Notes under the pieces: model-generated | Database searches by the model: none | Seen by the model: only the letters and a program-made list of their open reading frames with translations | Told to the model about the DNA's origin: nothing | Shown: piece after piece, positions 46,906 to 59,100 of the stretch | How positions within the stretch are numbered: the first letter of the stretch is position 1 | How the letters are laid out: each line of letters opens with the position of its first letter | Position numbers and translations under genes: made by a program | Source: Echinometra lucunter | Lineage: Eukaryota > Echinodermata > Echinoidea > Camarodonta > Echinometridae | Direction of reading: 5' to 3' | NCBI GenBank assembly: GCA_029962745.1 | Contig: CM057165.1 | Span: forward strand, 19,567,226-19,631,225 | DNA: 64,000 bases

Positions 46906-47264
46906 ACTTTCTTTTTCAGAAAAACCATTTGAGGTGAAGCTTTATTATAGTTATTGATTACATCAAAGTAACTTTTTTATTCGAAAAGAAATTTCATGTA
47001 CATATGAACAATGAGTTTCAACATTATGAAAATTCATGAATTTGAAATTAGGAAAACATGTATTCAATCCATTTTCAAGATTTTTCACAAGTTTAGAGAC
47101 AAATATTTAGATTTTCTCTAAAGAAGGAGTCCAGGCTGGGATAATCCGGGTTAGATTGTATATGTAGAACTGTCGACTGAGCTGTCCTCTGAAGAACCGA
47201 TGCAACTGTTTTGCTAAATCATTTTCTGATGATGGGCGAGATGAGAAATACTTCAGATTTCCCA
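46888..47264 (-). repeat. 5' LTR-like copy of a BEL/Pao remnant
   Basis: Partner of 44430-44942 in the same orientation; shorter by about 130 bp. No clear tRNA primer site or target duplication was found next to it. Confidence 0.65.
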
Positions 47265-49710
47265 TAGCAAACTGTTAATCATAAATGAACACACCTCATT
47301 TATGAATCACTCCTTATTTTATGACAGGCGCATACTTTACATGAATCAAGAGTAACACCAGAATATTTAATGCTGTTGACTGTTTTCAAAATTAAGTTTT
47401 TATGTGACATATTCATTTTGCAATTTTTCTGTTCATGCAGTCAATCATATTAAACTAAGATTGCAAATTTGCAATGAACTTTCCAAATCTTGCTGATTTT
47501 TCCTTACAGGTTTACTACCATAGATATTTGGGTAAGCAACAATCATAAACGTACATAACATGGATGATTAAACAAATTTTATTTGTATGAGTCTAGTTTG
47601 TCGATCTGACTTTCTGAAGTTATAGTTACCCCCTTGAGTATTGATTTCACTAAGACTTTGACTCGGCCATCTGTTGTGTACACCTTTAATACTAGTCGAG
47701 ATTTTTTGGCTGCATTGACTAGAGTGTCTTGAAAGGTCCTCATGGATGAAGATCTTTGTTCGTCTCAGTTTTGATATGTTGATGTACATGTAGATCAAGT
47801 TCCTTACATGAATATCTCAAACATGCAAATTTTCATGTTCACAGGACATTCAACGGCTGAGATCATTGGGGGGGGGGGGGGGCCGCCCAGGCCCCTTCCC
47901 CAGTCAGGGAGGTGCTTAAAATAGCCCAGTACACTTAAAGGGTTAAGAACGACTTGAATATGGAAAGCCAGATGGGATTGTCCATCATAATTAATCACAT
48001 AAGCTTAAGTTGAAATATATATGTAGATAAACATCAGTGTTATTATTATTGACAAAACCTTTTTTGTGAAGTATAATTTTTGCTGACAGTTTTCATTGGG
48101 ATTATGGGAAATACAGTCACACTACAAGAGGAAAACCTTTGGGCATCCCATTTGGCTCTTCATAGTTAAGTCATTTGTTAAGTCATGTATAATTTCATGC
48201 ACAGCTTCATGAACCCCCTCCCCCCCCCCCCCCCCCTCAAGGTCTATAGCTTAACCTTTTAAATTTCTATAATACAGTCGTTCAAAGACATTCTTACGAC
48301 TCACCCAAAAGAGTAGATATTATAGAAATTTGGGCACAGCTACTCAGCTTTGTTGTGGACTTGTTGAATGCAACCAAGACCATTTTTACAGGGCATGTAT
48401 GATAATACCATTTTGGAGAGAATTTCAACAATCTTAACAATAAGGAGTACCAGTATATGAACACCCAGGATGAACACTAGCTTATGTACAAATTTCTAAA
48501 CTTCTCTTGATCCATTTACATGTATTATACCCATCAACTGACATTATTTCTTTGTGTATTATTACATAAACTGATTTCAGTACTCCTGTACATGTGTTTG
48601 ATGCAAGTTATGACATGTAAGTTAACCAATAACCATAGATACATGTATGTACCATATGAAATATGATAAGATAATGATGGATTTTGATAGCATTACTAGA
48701 TAGCACTGTCAATTGCCACATGACCTGTATTAAAGTCATCTCATTGTGATATCACATGATCTTTATATGCTGTCCATGTCATTTTTTTTATACATGTAGT
48801 AGACCAGCGGCTGGTTTCTCAAAACTGTCGTACGTCCAAGTTCTTAGACAACTCATAGAGACACACGTAGAATTAACAGTGGGATGCCCTGAACTTAGAC
48901 TTATGATGGTTTTGAGAAACGGGCACCTGTTTACTATAAATGTCATTTTATAAATTCATTTTCCTGTTGAGAAGCCGTAGTTACTATTTGACATAAATGT
49001 ATGGCTAGATATTACTAAATTTCACAATAAGAACTGTTATGATTCATTCCCTATGCCTAAGCAGAATCTCTATAAATAGAAGTCTGTGTGTGTGGAATCT
49101 GTAAAGCATACATTTGTTGCTGCTATGTCTGACAAGCTAGTTAACCATAAAGAACAACTCTCAGTGAAGAAGTACGCATAAAGTTAGTTAACAGGTATAT
49201 TGTATTTGGGATATTATTATATCACATTTACTACTTTTTTTTTTAGTATGCCTGTCCACTTGATCAAATAATCATGAGGCTGCATGGATATTAGACCAAA
49301 TGGATAAATTATGATTACTGTGCACGCAAGATATATATATTGTATTTTGACAAAATAAGATTAAATCTTTTAATGGCTTAGCCATAGCTCGACACAAGAC
49401 AAGTTGTAAACCACGTGAAGATGGACCAGACCATTGAGTCCCAACCGTTTGTGATAAAGAAATATTTATGAAATTATGAATTTGTCAAGAAAAGTATGAA
49501 CAGTATATCACCTTTAAAAATGTATACTATGTAATGATTTATAATAAAATATTGCAATTTAATCTTGTGTTTAATGATTTCATGATCATTATGTCTGTGT
49601 CTGATACACCCTCTGTGCTCGCACTCTTCCCACCCATCCCCTCTCTGTCCATTTTTGTATCATCACACAGGGAAAGTGCATCTATGCCCTTTTTTATCAA
49701 AAGTATTTCA
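47265..49710. other. Intergenic stretch between snapin and uox
   Basis: G-run at 47867-47882, C-run at about 48217-48236, and a palindromic element at about 48806-48925 (GGTTTCTCAAAACTGTC mirrored by GGTTTTGAGAAACGGG). Nothing coding could be supported. Confidence 0.45.
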
Positions 49711-50059
49711 TTAAAGGTAGTAGCCCACATTTGCAAGTGGCACACAATCTGCACAAGTTTTACTTTAGATTGCTTTAAGCCACAGAAAAACACTTGTAAA
49801 GTTTTAGATTCAAATACATTACCGTTTAGGAGTGAGAAGGAAATATTCAACACAAGTTTTCTTTTATTTTCTTTGTTTTGTAAAGGCATCTTCCTGACGC
49901 TTTAAGAGTAAAACCCTTCATTTTTCACTTATTCTTTGGACTATTGTTGTAAATTTATAACATGATAGTTTTGTGTAAATATCTGTCATTTAATATTGAA
50001 ATTGGCTTATTTCTCTTCAAATTCTGAAACAATGTGCAAACGTGGGCTACTACCTTTAA
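49711..50059. mobile_element. TTAA-flanked element with AGGTAGTAGCCCAC ends
   Basis: TTAA at both sides; AGGTAGTAGCCCACATTTGC is mirrored by GCAAACGTGGGCTACTACCT. The 123-codon frames on both strands across it are shadows. Confidence 0.85.
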
Positions 50060-50311
50060 ATTGTGACAGATACAACCATTTCCAAGCAAGTTATCATGGA
50101 TTCGCAGAAGGGGGGGGGATTAAAATTGCATGTAACTATACATGTACCATATTTTACTTTATTTTTCTCTGTTTGGTGTCCATCATACATTGTATTCTGT
50201 GTCTATACTTCCTTATTATATTTACCTTGTGATTTTATCTCGTCTTTGGATTTTATCCCAGCTTTGATGATGAAATTGAAAGCAACAATACATGTACATG
50301 CGAAATGGAGT

Positions 50312-50711
50312 CTAAGGCCCGGCGCGCGCTGCACGATCCGACTGCGACCCAACTTTCGAACAAATTGCATTTTGCATTTGATATGAAAGTTTAAACAAGT
50401 AAAAATGATCTTATATGAAGTTCGGAATAATGACAGGAATACTAAAATGAAAATTTTAGTAAAAGCCAAATCGGCTTCAAATCGTAGACGATCGCAGGGC
50501 TGCCATGACGTCAGTACGATTCAGAATTGACTCCGCTTTTATTCCTACAAGGAGACTCGCAATAGCCCAGAATTTCGATTTTAGTATTCATATGACTATT
50601 TGGAACTTTGATCATTAAGATTACACACGTTGGAATGGTCATATCAAATGCTATAACAAACTTTTCAAAAATTGGATCGCAGGCAGATCGTATAGTATGC
50701 GCCAGGCTTAA
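50312..50711. mobile_element. TTAA-class element, copy 2 of the 42343 family
   Basis: Ends GGCCCGGCGCGCGCTGCACG and, inverted, AGCCTGGCGCATACTATACG; the right edge is TTAA, the left CTAA. It matches 42343-42762 throughout, and its left half matches 56883-57073 inverted. Confidence 0.85.
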
Positions 50712-51955
50712 GACTGAATATAAATAAGACTTTACACTGTAAAACACACAATAACAAGGTAAAGGAATATAAAGAAATTAGAGGATTTATTTATCACTTT
50801 AAAGACAGAAAGACTGCAGAAGAGCAGAAGTATAACAATTTCTCATAATCAAACCATAATTAACAATACTTTCAACATGATTATATTCCCTGATTTTGTA
50901 CAAGGTGGTGAAAATGGGTTTTTCAAGTACATCATACCTACTGGTAACATGATTGAAGTTTAAAAAATGTCCACATTTTAATTAAGTTATAAACTGTTCG
51001 TTGTGTATATGACTATATGTGCAAATGAAATTAGCAAAAAGCCATTTTGCATTATTAATTGGGGATTAAATTTTCAAAAAATCAGAGTATCTTGTGTGAA
51101 TTGAGGACGTAAGATTTTGACATTTGATCTCAATGAAGCCTATTACCAAACTCCACATAATGTACCATTTCTCAATTTACAAAATGAAGGAAATGTTTCA
51201 TACATTCATGAAGCAATTATTTTATAAAACAAAATACAAACTTAAAACATACAAATACATTGTTTAATTAGAAAGTTAAAAAGTTTTTGTTAACTCCTTT
51301 ATTTCAGATTAAAAAGATTAAATAGATTAAATATTTAAGAGAAAATAATGTGCCTTTTGAAGGCAAGAGAGAGAAGTTGTACCAGTAATAAACTATTCAT
51401 TGTTTAAAAAAAAAAATCAAGCATTAAGATTCACTTCAATCAATTTACATGGAGGATATTTTAACATGTTGATGAAACAGTATTAAACAGATAAATGAAA
51501 ATAAATGAATAAGAAATAAATGCAGGACTTTGCAAAGGCATAAAATGATTTTGTTTCTTTCATCAACTAACCCTACTCAATGTTGTCTCATTTCAAATGA
51601 CATAGTGGCCCCTTATGAAAAATGCAAACAAATATTGACAACCGGCAACAAGGGTGGGTAGATAGAAGAAAAAATCAAGTACATATAATTCCATTCAGAT
51701 GATTATGAATATCTATTCAAAACTTATCATAATAACGGAACACAATGCAAAATATTCAATAACAATATTATAATACTCAAAGGCTTCCACATTGAGATCT
51801 TTTTTTCTTTTTTTTTTTAACAGGAAAAGGAATATGTCCAATTGTCTAATTCCACAACAATTCAATAATCCCCAAATCTCATACTAGACATCTGTATTTA
51901 TGTAAAACTACTCTTAAATGTCCTGCTTGCTTTCTTTCACACTGTAATTCCATGA
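50712..51955. other. AT-rich intergenic stretch
   Basis: No repeat, exon or RNA gene recognised; mostly A/T-rich DNA with short poly-T at 51800-51820. Confidence 0.4.
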
Positions 51956-51958
51956 CGA

Positions 51959-52403
51959 GGGCTGGTATTCAATTCAATACTTGGATTAAGTAAAACTTTT
52001 ACTAAGTATTTTACTCAGCTAAGAAATTTGCTTAAGTCATATTAAATTCAATACTTTGAATTTTACTTTAGTAAGCCAACTTTAAGCCAAAATTCTTTAC
52101 TGATAAGCATTGTGACGTCATATTTTCAATGCGCAAATTAACATATCGCATCACATACGCTCGAATACGCTATCATATAATTCTGCGCAGCTCATGATGA
52201 CTGCGTATAAAAACCTATCGCTGCCAATCAAGGCCTCCAAAATAATTGGCTTAAGTCTCTTAGGTAAGAGTCTTAGATTTGGAGTTAAATACTTGGCCAA
52301 AATATTGAACTGAATACCAAAATTTGCTAAGTATTTTATCTAAGTAAAAAGCCAAGTAAAATACTCATATTTCTGACTTAAGTATTGAATTGAATACCGG
52401 CCC
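51959..52403. mobile_element. Inverted-repeat element with GGTATTCAATTCAATACTT ends
   Basis: GGTATTCAATTCAATACTT at the left and its exact inverse at the right, bordered by GGGC(T/C) on each side. Interior words (TAAGTAAAAC, AAGTATTTTA, CTAAGTAAA) repeat in both orientations. About 445 bp, non-coding. Confidence 0.85.
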
Positions 52404-52810
52404 AGAACTCCAGTTTTAGTTATGTTAAACCCTAAATGTGGATGAGGTTTACAGTTTATAATGTGGTATGTAAGTCCTGAAGAGGACTGTTAAGTTAGAG
52501 GGAAAGTGCAGAAAGGTGAGGGGGAGAAGAAATGGGGAGGCGAGAGAGAGAGTAAGAGAGAGTGATCGGCTAGTTTTCAGTTTCAGTTTTCAGTTTTAGT
52601 GAAACAATGAAAAGTTTCTGAAATTTTTGTACAGATCATATGGAGACTAGTGAAGGTTCGACTTCATCAACTCCTTCTTTGTATATTCATATCGACTGTT
52701 CAAGAACTGTTTTGGGAAAAAAATGCAAACCTTAAAAAATTTAGAACTTCCTTATCTTTAATCTGATTTTCATCAAAGTTTCACTGTTTAGGGGTGAAAT
52801 TTGTACTCAT

Positions 52811-52816
52811 TTTATT
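52811..52816 (-). promoter_or_regulatory. Candidate uox poly(A) signal
   Basis: AATAAA on the minus strand, about 217 bp after the uox stop. It would give a short 3'UTR; no closer signal was noticed. Confidence 0.5.
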
Positions 52817-53032
52817 GAAGTGAACTTTATCTGGTTGTGTACTTGCCCTTTAATTGAATATTTTGTTATCTTTATCAATCAAATGTGATGGAGGCTTAAC
52901 CCTGAGTCCACGTCTTGGATGAGATATAGCCGGGAGTAACTGTTGCTGGAATTCATGACGGAGGAACTGGCCTCCAGTGTTCAATGTTCCTCTGCATATA
53001 TCTTGCCTGGTCAAAGATGGTTCCTTCTAAGC

Positions 53033-53107
53033 TCATAGCTTGGATGTTGGTGATCTTTTCACAGACGCTCTGATCAGACCATATGGCTTGTCTGTCGGCA
53101 TCAGAAC
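53033..53107 (-). CDS. uox: uox last exon
   Basis: Encodes VLMPTDKPYGLIRASVKR and then SPTSKL with stop TGA. It aligns with the C-terminal strand of animal uricases (L-P-x-D-x-PYG, T/S-V-K-R). The preceding acceptor reads GATCCTCAG. Phase 0 on entry. Confidence 0.93.
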   Translation of the reverse strand, partial: VLMPTDKPYGLIRASVKRSPTSKL

Positions 53108-56100
53108 CTGAGGATCAAAAAGATTGTCATAAGATGAAAGGTCATATGAAATGAGAAACAAATTTAGAGCACCCTCTTTTTTTTTGTCTAAAAGTTGATA
53201 CATAAAAAATACCAATCCCTCTAAGTTATTACATCAGTGTTTTGAAGTCTGAGCCTCACATATCGTAAGCATGAGCTTGCATCAAACTCCTATATCGTCG
53301 ACCCCTAGAATACCAGGTAAAGACTTTGGGGATACAGCCCACAAGCTGGACACCCAGGAGTCATACAGCTCTCAAGTCATATGGCTCACAAGCTAGAACA
53401 CTAACTGAACAAGGCTCAAGAGCCCGACACTGAGTAAAATAGGCCCACAAGCTATATAGCCTGTTCTCCTTAATGTCTAGCTCGAGGGCCTATTTACTTA
53501 GTGTTGAGCTCATGGGCCTCTGTATCTAGCTCGTGGGCTGTATGACTCGTGGACCTTTTTTCAATGTCTAGCTCATGGACCGTATGACTCGGTGGTGTGA
53601 AGAGCGTGGGATGACCCCAAATATTTAGCATTACGTCACATGAATGAGCAGCACACAAATTACCGTACTTTCTTTCAGGTCATTGGTACACTTTAAAGGG
53701 TAAGTGAAGAATCATGGCCATGTTTCATGAAACTTATAATTATCTATACAGGGCATTTCAGCGGCGCATTGAAAATACATATTTTTTGTCTGCATGATTT
53801 GTTTGTGCAATATCAGAGCATATTGTATAAAACGCCCAATTGCCCATAGGCTCATGTACAAAATTTGCTGTGCAATATCATACCATATTTTGCATGGTCT
53901 CTTCGCGTGCGCAATAAAACAAACATACGCAATAAGGATTACCATGCGTGGATACCCAATACATGCCATGCGCAAATAATACTTAAATGACGTCCTAAAG
54001 AGGGAAGTCAAACTTGTGTGATCAAAATTAATGTATGATGAGGGGCCCTTATTTGGTTGGGTATAGATAATAATAATTATACTGGATGGCTTTATTTCAT
54101 GGAATACCAGAATATTCCACTCGTTATAATTATCAGTAACAACTTTTTTAGCCACATTTTTACAACAAATTTGTTTTCAGTCAATCAAATGCAAGGATTT
54201 CAAAAGCTTAAAACAGATATTGCATCTCGTTATTGATAACAAGTTTTATGAAACAGGAACCAGATGACTTACCTCGTTATTGTTTTCAAGACCAATTTTC
54301 TTGAGATCTGCCAGAAAGTAGTGGACATTAGGCATCTCCATAGTCACCTCACTGACCTGTTAAATGATAAACAAAATTTAATTTCTGATAAAGAGAAAAA
54401 CAAACATTGCCACTCCCATTTCCCACATAACCACATAAAAAAGTGTTTTAAAAGACCATATTAAAACAATTAAGCAAACAGCAGCAAGAAAATGCATATA
54501 TAGAGAGGTTAGACTTCCATTTTTCCTGTGTCACAAGACCCATGCACATGCCACACTATGAACCATGATTGCCAAACCGTACTATGCCATTCTGGACATG
54601 TGCCCTAAAATAAGAATTACATTAGCTATTATTCTGGGAGTACTCACATAAAACCCGAAATATGCTTTTGAAATTTAAAATTTTCTTTCAAGAAGATATC
54701 TTTGAACTTCTTGACACTTTCAGTAAAGTACTAAAATAAACACATACACACAAAAAAGATTCTTAAAGCAGAAATGTTAACCATTTATTAAATTAATTAA
54801 TTTTTGCACTATTTTCAAGTCTGAAAGAAGTATGATGGGGGGCCCCCTTGTCTGCGCACCTATTGAAATTGACAAGCTTGTCATTCGGTTTTCTTCTAAT
54901 GACTGACCTAATTTTAATCCTCATATCCTCGAGAGTAACTGTGCCAAAAATTTCATCAAAATTCGAATAAGAACAATGTTATTTTCACAAGAATAGACGA
55001 CGCTGTCATTTTGACACTGAAAATGGGAAGGTTCCCTTGTCTGCGCACTCATTCACTTTACACGCAGTTCGGGATTTTTCGTATGAAAGGTGGCATTTTC
55101 GAGGCATGTGAGTAAAAATACATACAAGGCGTTTGCGATGTTGTGTCTCGCCCACTTGTGAAAATAACTATCAAAATCAGCTGCAAAATAGAGAAGTAGT
55201 ATTTACTAGCAGAAATCTGCATGAGTAATTTTTACATAATTCTACATTACGAATGTTTACACAATATCTGTGTACAAGTTCAGAAGCGTCACCTATGATT
55301 ATCAGTTGAGCAATCAGATTCAACACTGGACAAGAAATGACAGAGGAAAAGCAAATTCAAGAATTTGAAAACATCTGTAACATATGACCTCCAATGACCT
55401 TTCACCTTATCATGTGAAGTCCAACAGAATGATAACATGCACTTCCCCTTAGTGATCTGCAACCCAAGTTTGACTGAAAAGTGTGACACGGTTGCAAAGT
55501 TTTGTGTCATAAGAGAGTCTTGCACGTAAACTTTAACCGTTCAACGTTTGACCTGTAATGACCTTTGACCTGACCATGTGACCTCTGACTGGACCATAAC
55601 ATGCAGGTCCCCTTAGTGCATCTACAACCCAAGTTTGATAGATAAGTGTCACACGGTTGCAGAGTTTTGTGTCATAAGAGAGTCTTGCACGTAAACTATA
55701 ATGTTTGACCTGAAATGACCTTTGACCTTACCATGTGACCTCTGACTGGACCATAACATGCAGGTCCCCTTAGTGCATCGACAACCCAAGTTTGATAAAT
55801 AAGTGTCACACGGTTGCAGAGTTTTGAGTCATAAGAGAGTCTTGCACGTAAACTTCAACGTTTGACCTGAAATGACCTTTGACCTTACCATGTGACCTCT
55901 GACTGGACCATAACATGCAGGTCCCCTCAGTGCATCTACAACCCAAGTTTGGTTGAAAAGTGAGTCACGGTTGCAAAGTTATGTGTGATAAGAGAGTCTT
56001 GCACGTCAACTTTAACATTTGACCTGAAATGACCTTTGACCTTACCATGTGACCTCTGACTGGACAATAAGATGCAGGTCCCCTTAGTGCATCTACAACC

Positions 56101-59100
56101 CAAGTTTGATTGAACAGTGTCACACAGTTGCAGAGTTTTGTGTCATAAGAGAGTCTTGCACGTAAATTTTAACGTTTGACCTAAAATGACCTTTGACCTT
56201 ACCATGTGACCTCTGACTAGAGCATAACATGCAGGTCCGCTTAGGGCATCTACAACCCAAGTTTGGTTGAAAAGTGAGTCACGGTTGCAGAGTTTTGTGT
56301 CATAAGAGAGTCTTGCACGTAAACTTTAACGTTTGACCTGAAATGACCTTTGACCTTACCATGTGACCTCTGACTGGACCATAACATGCAGGTCCCCTTA
56401 GTGCATCTACAACCCAAGTTTGGTTGAAAAGTGAGTCACGGTTGCCAAGTTATCTTTCATAACGTTTGTGACGGACGGACGGACGGACGGACGACGGACG
56501 GACGACGGACGGACCACGGACGGACCACGGACGGACGACGGACGGACGACATTTGGATCCCTTAGTCTCGCCTTCACCTCCGGTGGGCGAGACAAAAATA
56601 GATGTTCTTTACCAGATTTCCCCTCATTTTTTTGCTGATACATATCACCAAAATTGATATGAAGATGATTGTGTTCGTTGCGTCTTTTGTACTGTTAGAA
56701 TCGCGCAGTTACGCATATGCGCAGACTTGGGCACTGCGCAGACAAGGGGCACCAAGCCATATTATGAATGGAAAAGGAGTATATCCTACATGTACTTACT
56801 ATACAGCCATAGAACTGTACAGTAACTACAGTTTGGGAAAGACAGTATTATGCTTGGCAGCCCTTCGATTCTCTACGATTTGAAGCCGATTTGGCCTTTA
56901 CTCTGACCAAAAGGCTTGCTGTTTACTTAAATTTTTATTTTAGTATTCCAATCATTATTCCGAACTTCATATAAGATCATTTTACTTGTTTATAACTTTC
57001 ATATCAAATGCAAAATGCAATTTGTTCGAAAATCGGGTGGCAGTCGGATCGTGCAGTGTGCGCCACGCCTTAGTTCCCCCTCTTCATATTTGAAGGGGCC
57101 TTTACCTGTGGAATGAGCTTCAGTATTTTTCCCTGAGTCTGATGGAGTGTATGCTGGACTGAGGCAGAGTAGAGACCTGTAGATGGAGGACCAGCAAAGG
57201 TCTCCAGGATGGCATCCTTGGCAAGTTGCCTAGTAAAGCAAACAAATGAGATGATTGGCTATTAAAGGTTTGTGTTACTTTCTTTAAACACATTGGCTAG
57301 CATTGGTTAACATTGTTATAATTTTTTTTAAATCTCATTTTGCTACTTGAATATGGGATAAACATAAGGGTCATAGTGTAAAAATACCAGTCTGAAAGTT
57401 TCAAAGTATAATACCCACAGGAAGTATTTTTAAATATTAGAAATGTGAACCAATGAATCACTTGAATAACTGGAAGAATTGAATAGTGAATATTTTCTTT
57501 TTGCAATAAAACCTTATTCAAAATACTATTTTGTTCATAGGAACTATCTATAATTTGCAAATGAAAACAAAATAGCAGTGTCCTTGCATAAATTTTGCTG
57601 TACTTTTTATAGCAAAGCTCTTTTCTATCTCCTATAAGTTTTCCACAGCAAAATCACCCACTACTCCCATTTTACTTTTTTCCCCCACTATATGAACTTA
57701 CCATGCTTTATCCTCATCCAATCCATACAGCGTTGAATAGCGCCATCTAGCATAGACACTGGTAGCGAAGAGACGATCAGTGACCTCTGGGAGGGATGTG
57801 TACTTGTCCCTGATGAAACCCACGAAACCGGACTGGGTGGTTTTCAGGACTTTGAGGTCTTTCAAACCGGCCCACACCTGCACAAGACCTGGAAAATGGT
57901 AGGAGTCGTGAGGATGTTTTGTATTTATACATTCCTTTTTCTCTTGCTTCTCTATTTCACTATATAAAGGACACTGTATTGATAAGACCGTCAGGTCTTT
58001 TTGGTGTCCTGAAAAGTTATATAATCTGCTTTGTACATGTATCTCTGTTCATCAGATTGTATTATATGATTTGTATATGAATATGTTTTTTTGAAAATTG
58101 AATAAATTGAACTTGAACTTGATTCACAAGTGGAGCTGAGCCAAAATTGACAGATGTCCACCAATCAGGTAATCTGAATGCATTGATTCATTTGTATTTT
58201 TGTCAAATTGAAAGAATTTGATAAAAACCATAGAATAAGGCATGGAAAGTGCATATAATGGACAAAGGTATTTGCTATGGAAAGCTGGAATATGAGGGCA
58301 CTAGAAGAGCAATTCCCCATACCATGAGTGTCGATCCCAGGGGAAGGGGGGATGGGGATATATTCCCCAATATTTCAGGTGGGGGGAGGAGGGTGGCCTA
58401 TATTAAAATCCCCCAATAATTCACCATCAAAATAAATAACAAGATAACAAGATAAAATAAATAATGAGGAGGAGGAGGAGGAGGAGGACTGTGATTATAA
58501 TTATTTGTATGATTACATCAACACAGTCATCATTTTTCTTTTTGACTTTCAGAATGCTTATCTTTATGCTATATATAACCCGTTCCATCAGGAAAGTGAT
58601 GTGCCACGTATAAAGTCAATGGAATTTAAACTCTGGCGAACATGGTTTAATACACCATTCCAATTGGAAGAGGAAATGCCTTCAGAAGCTAGGATGCTCA
58701 GCAAGTCACTTCCATCATATTTTGAGAACTTTGTACAACACATTGACTTGACTTCATTTATGTTACTGCGCTGAAGTTTGGGCAATGACAAGTCAAACCA
58801 ATTGGAACAGAATACTGACAATAGAAAAGAAAGCTATTTGATTGATAATTCCCATTACTGCTCACATGAAACCTTTGTTTTACAAAGTGAAAGTTCTTAA
58901 TATATTTGATATCTGTAACTGTCATGTTGCAGTGTTTATGTACTTGTGTTGTAATTATGTTCCTTTGGATGTCTTTTCTTGTATCTATGAATGTGATTAT
59001 TGTAAATGTTATGTATTTTTAATGATCGAGTGAAATAAATGAACTTTAAACTTTGAAGTCATGACAGGGCTGAAGAGTTCTACTGTCGGCGCCATTTTGA

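Larger units (their letters stand above)
44430..47264 (-). mobile_element. Decayed BEL/Pao LTR retrotransposon, minus strand
   Basis: Order on the minus strand: LTR-like copy (47264-46888), nucleocapsid-type zinc knuckles (46715-46422), aspartic protease region (46385-45798), first part of the reverse transcriptase (45531-45349), a 218-bp tandem duplication (about 45376-44945), and the second LTR-like copy. The polymerase core, RNase H and integrase are missing and the frames are broken, so it cannot move by itself. It lies between snapin and uox. Confidence 0.8.
55141..56597. mobile_element. Structured element: inverted GTCTCGCCCAC ends, 157-bp satellite, (ACGG)n
   Basis: TGTCTCGCCCAC at the left is mirrored by GTGGGCGAGACA at the right. 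Inside are the 157-bp satellite (about 55380-56460), a GGAC/ACGG microsatellite (56469-56550) and a right-terminal hairpin (GTCTCGCC ... GGTGGGCGAGAC). This layout of minisatellite, microsatellite and terminal stem-loop recalls non-autonomous Helentron-type elements, but that is only a hypothesis. It lies in a uox intron. Confidence 0.6.

Noticed and set aside
49534..49905. Overlapping frames of 123 (+) and 116 (-) codons
   Set aside because: They cross the boundary of a TTAA-flanked miniature element and show no domain; the overlap on both strands reflects chance.
52979..53107. Another frame through the last uox exon, reading DADRQAIWSDQSVCEK
   Set aside because: It is open for about 50 codons, but the uricase frame (PYG ... 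SKL) fits the family and the upstream exon phase; this one is a shadow.
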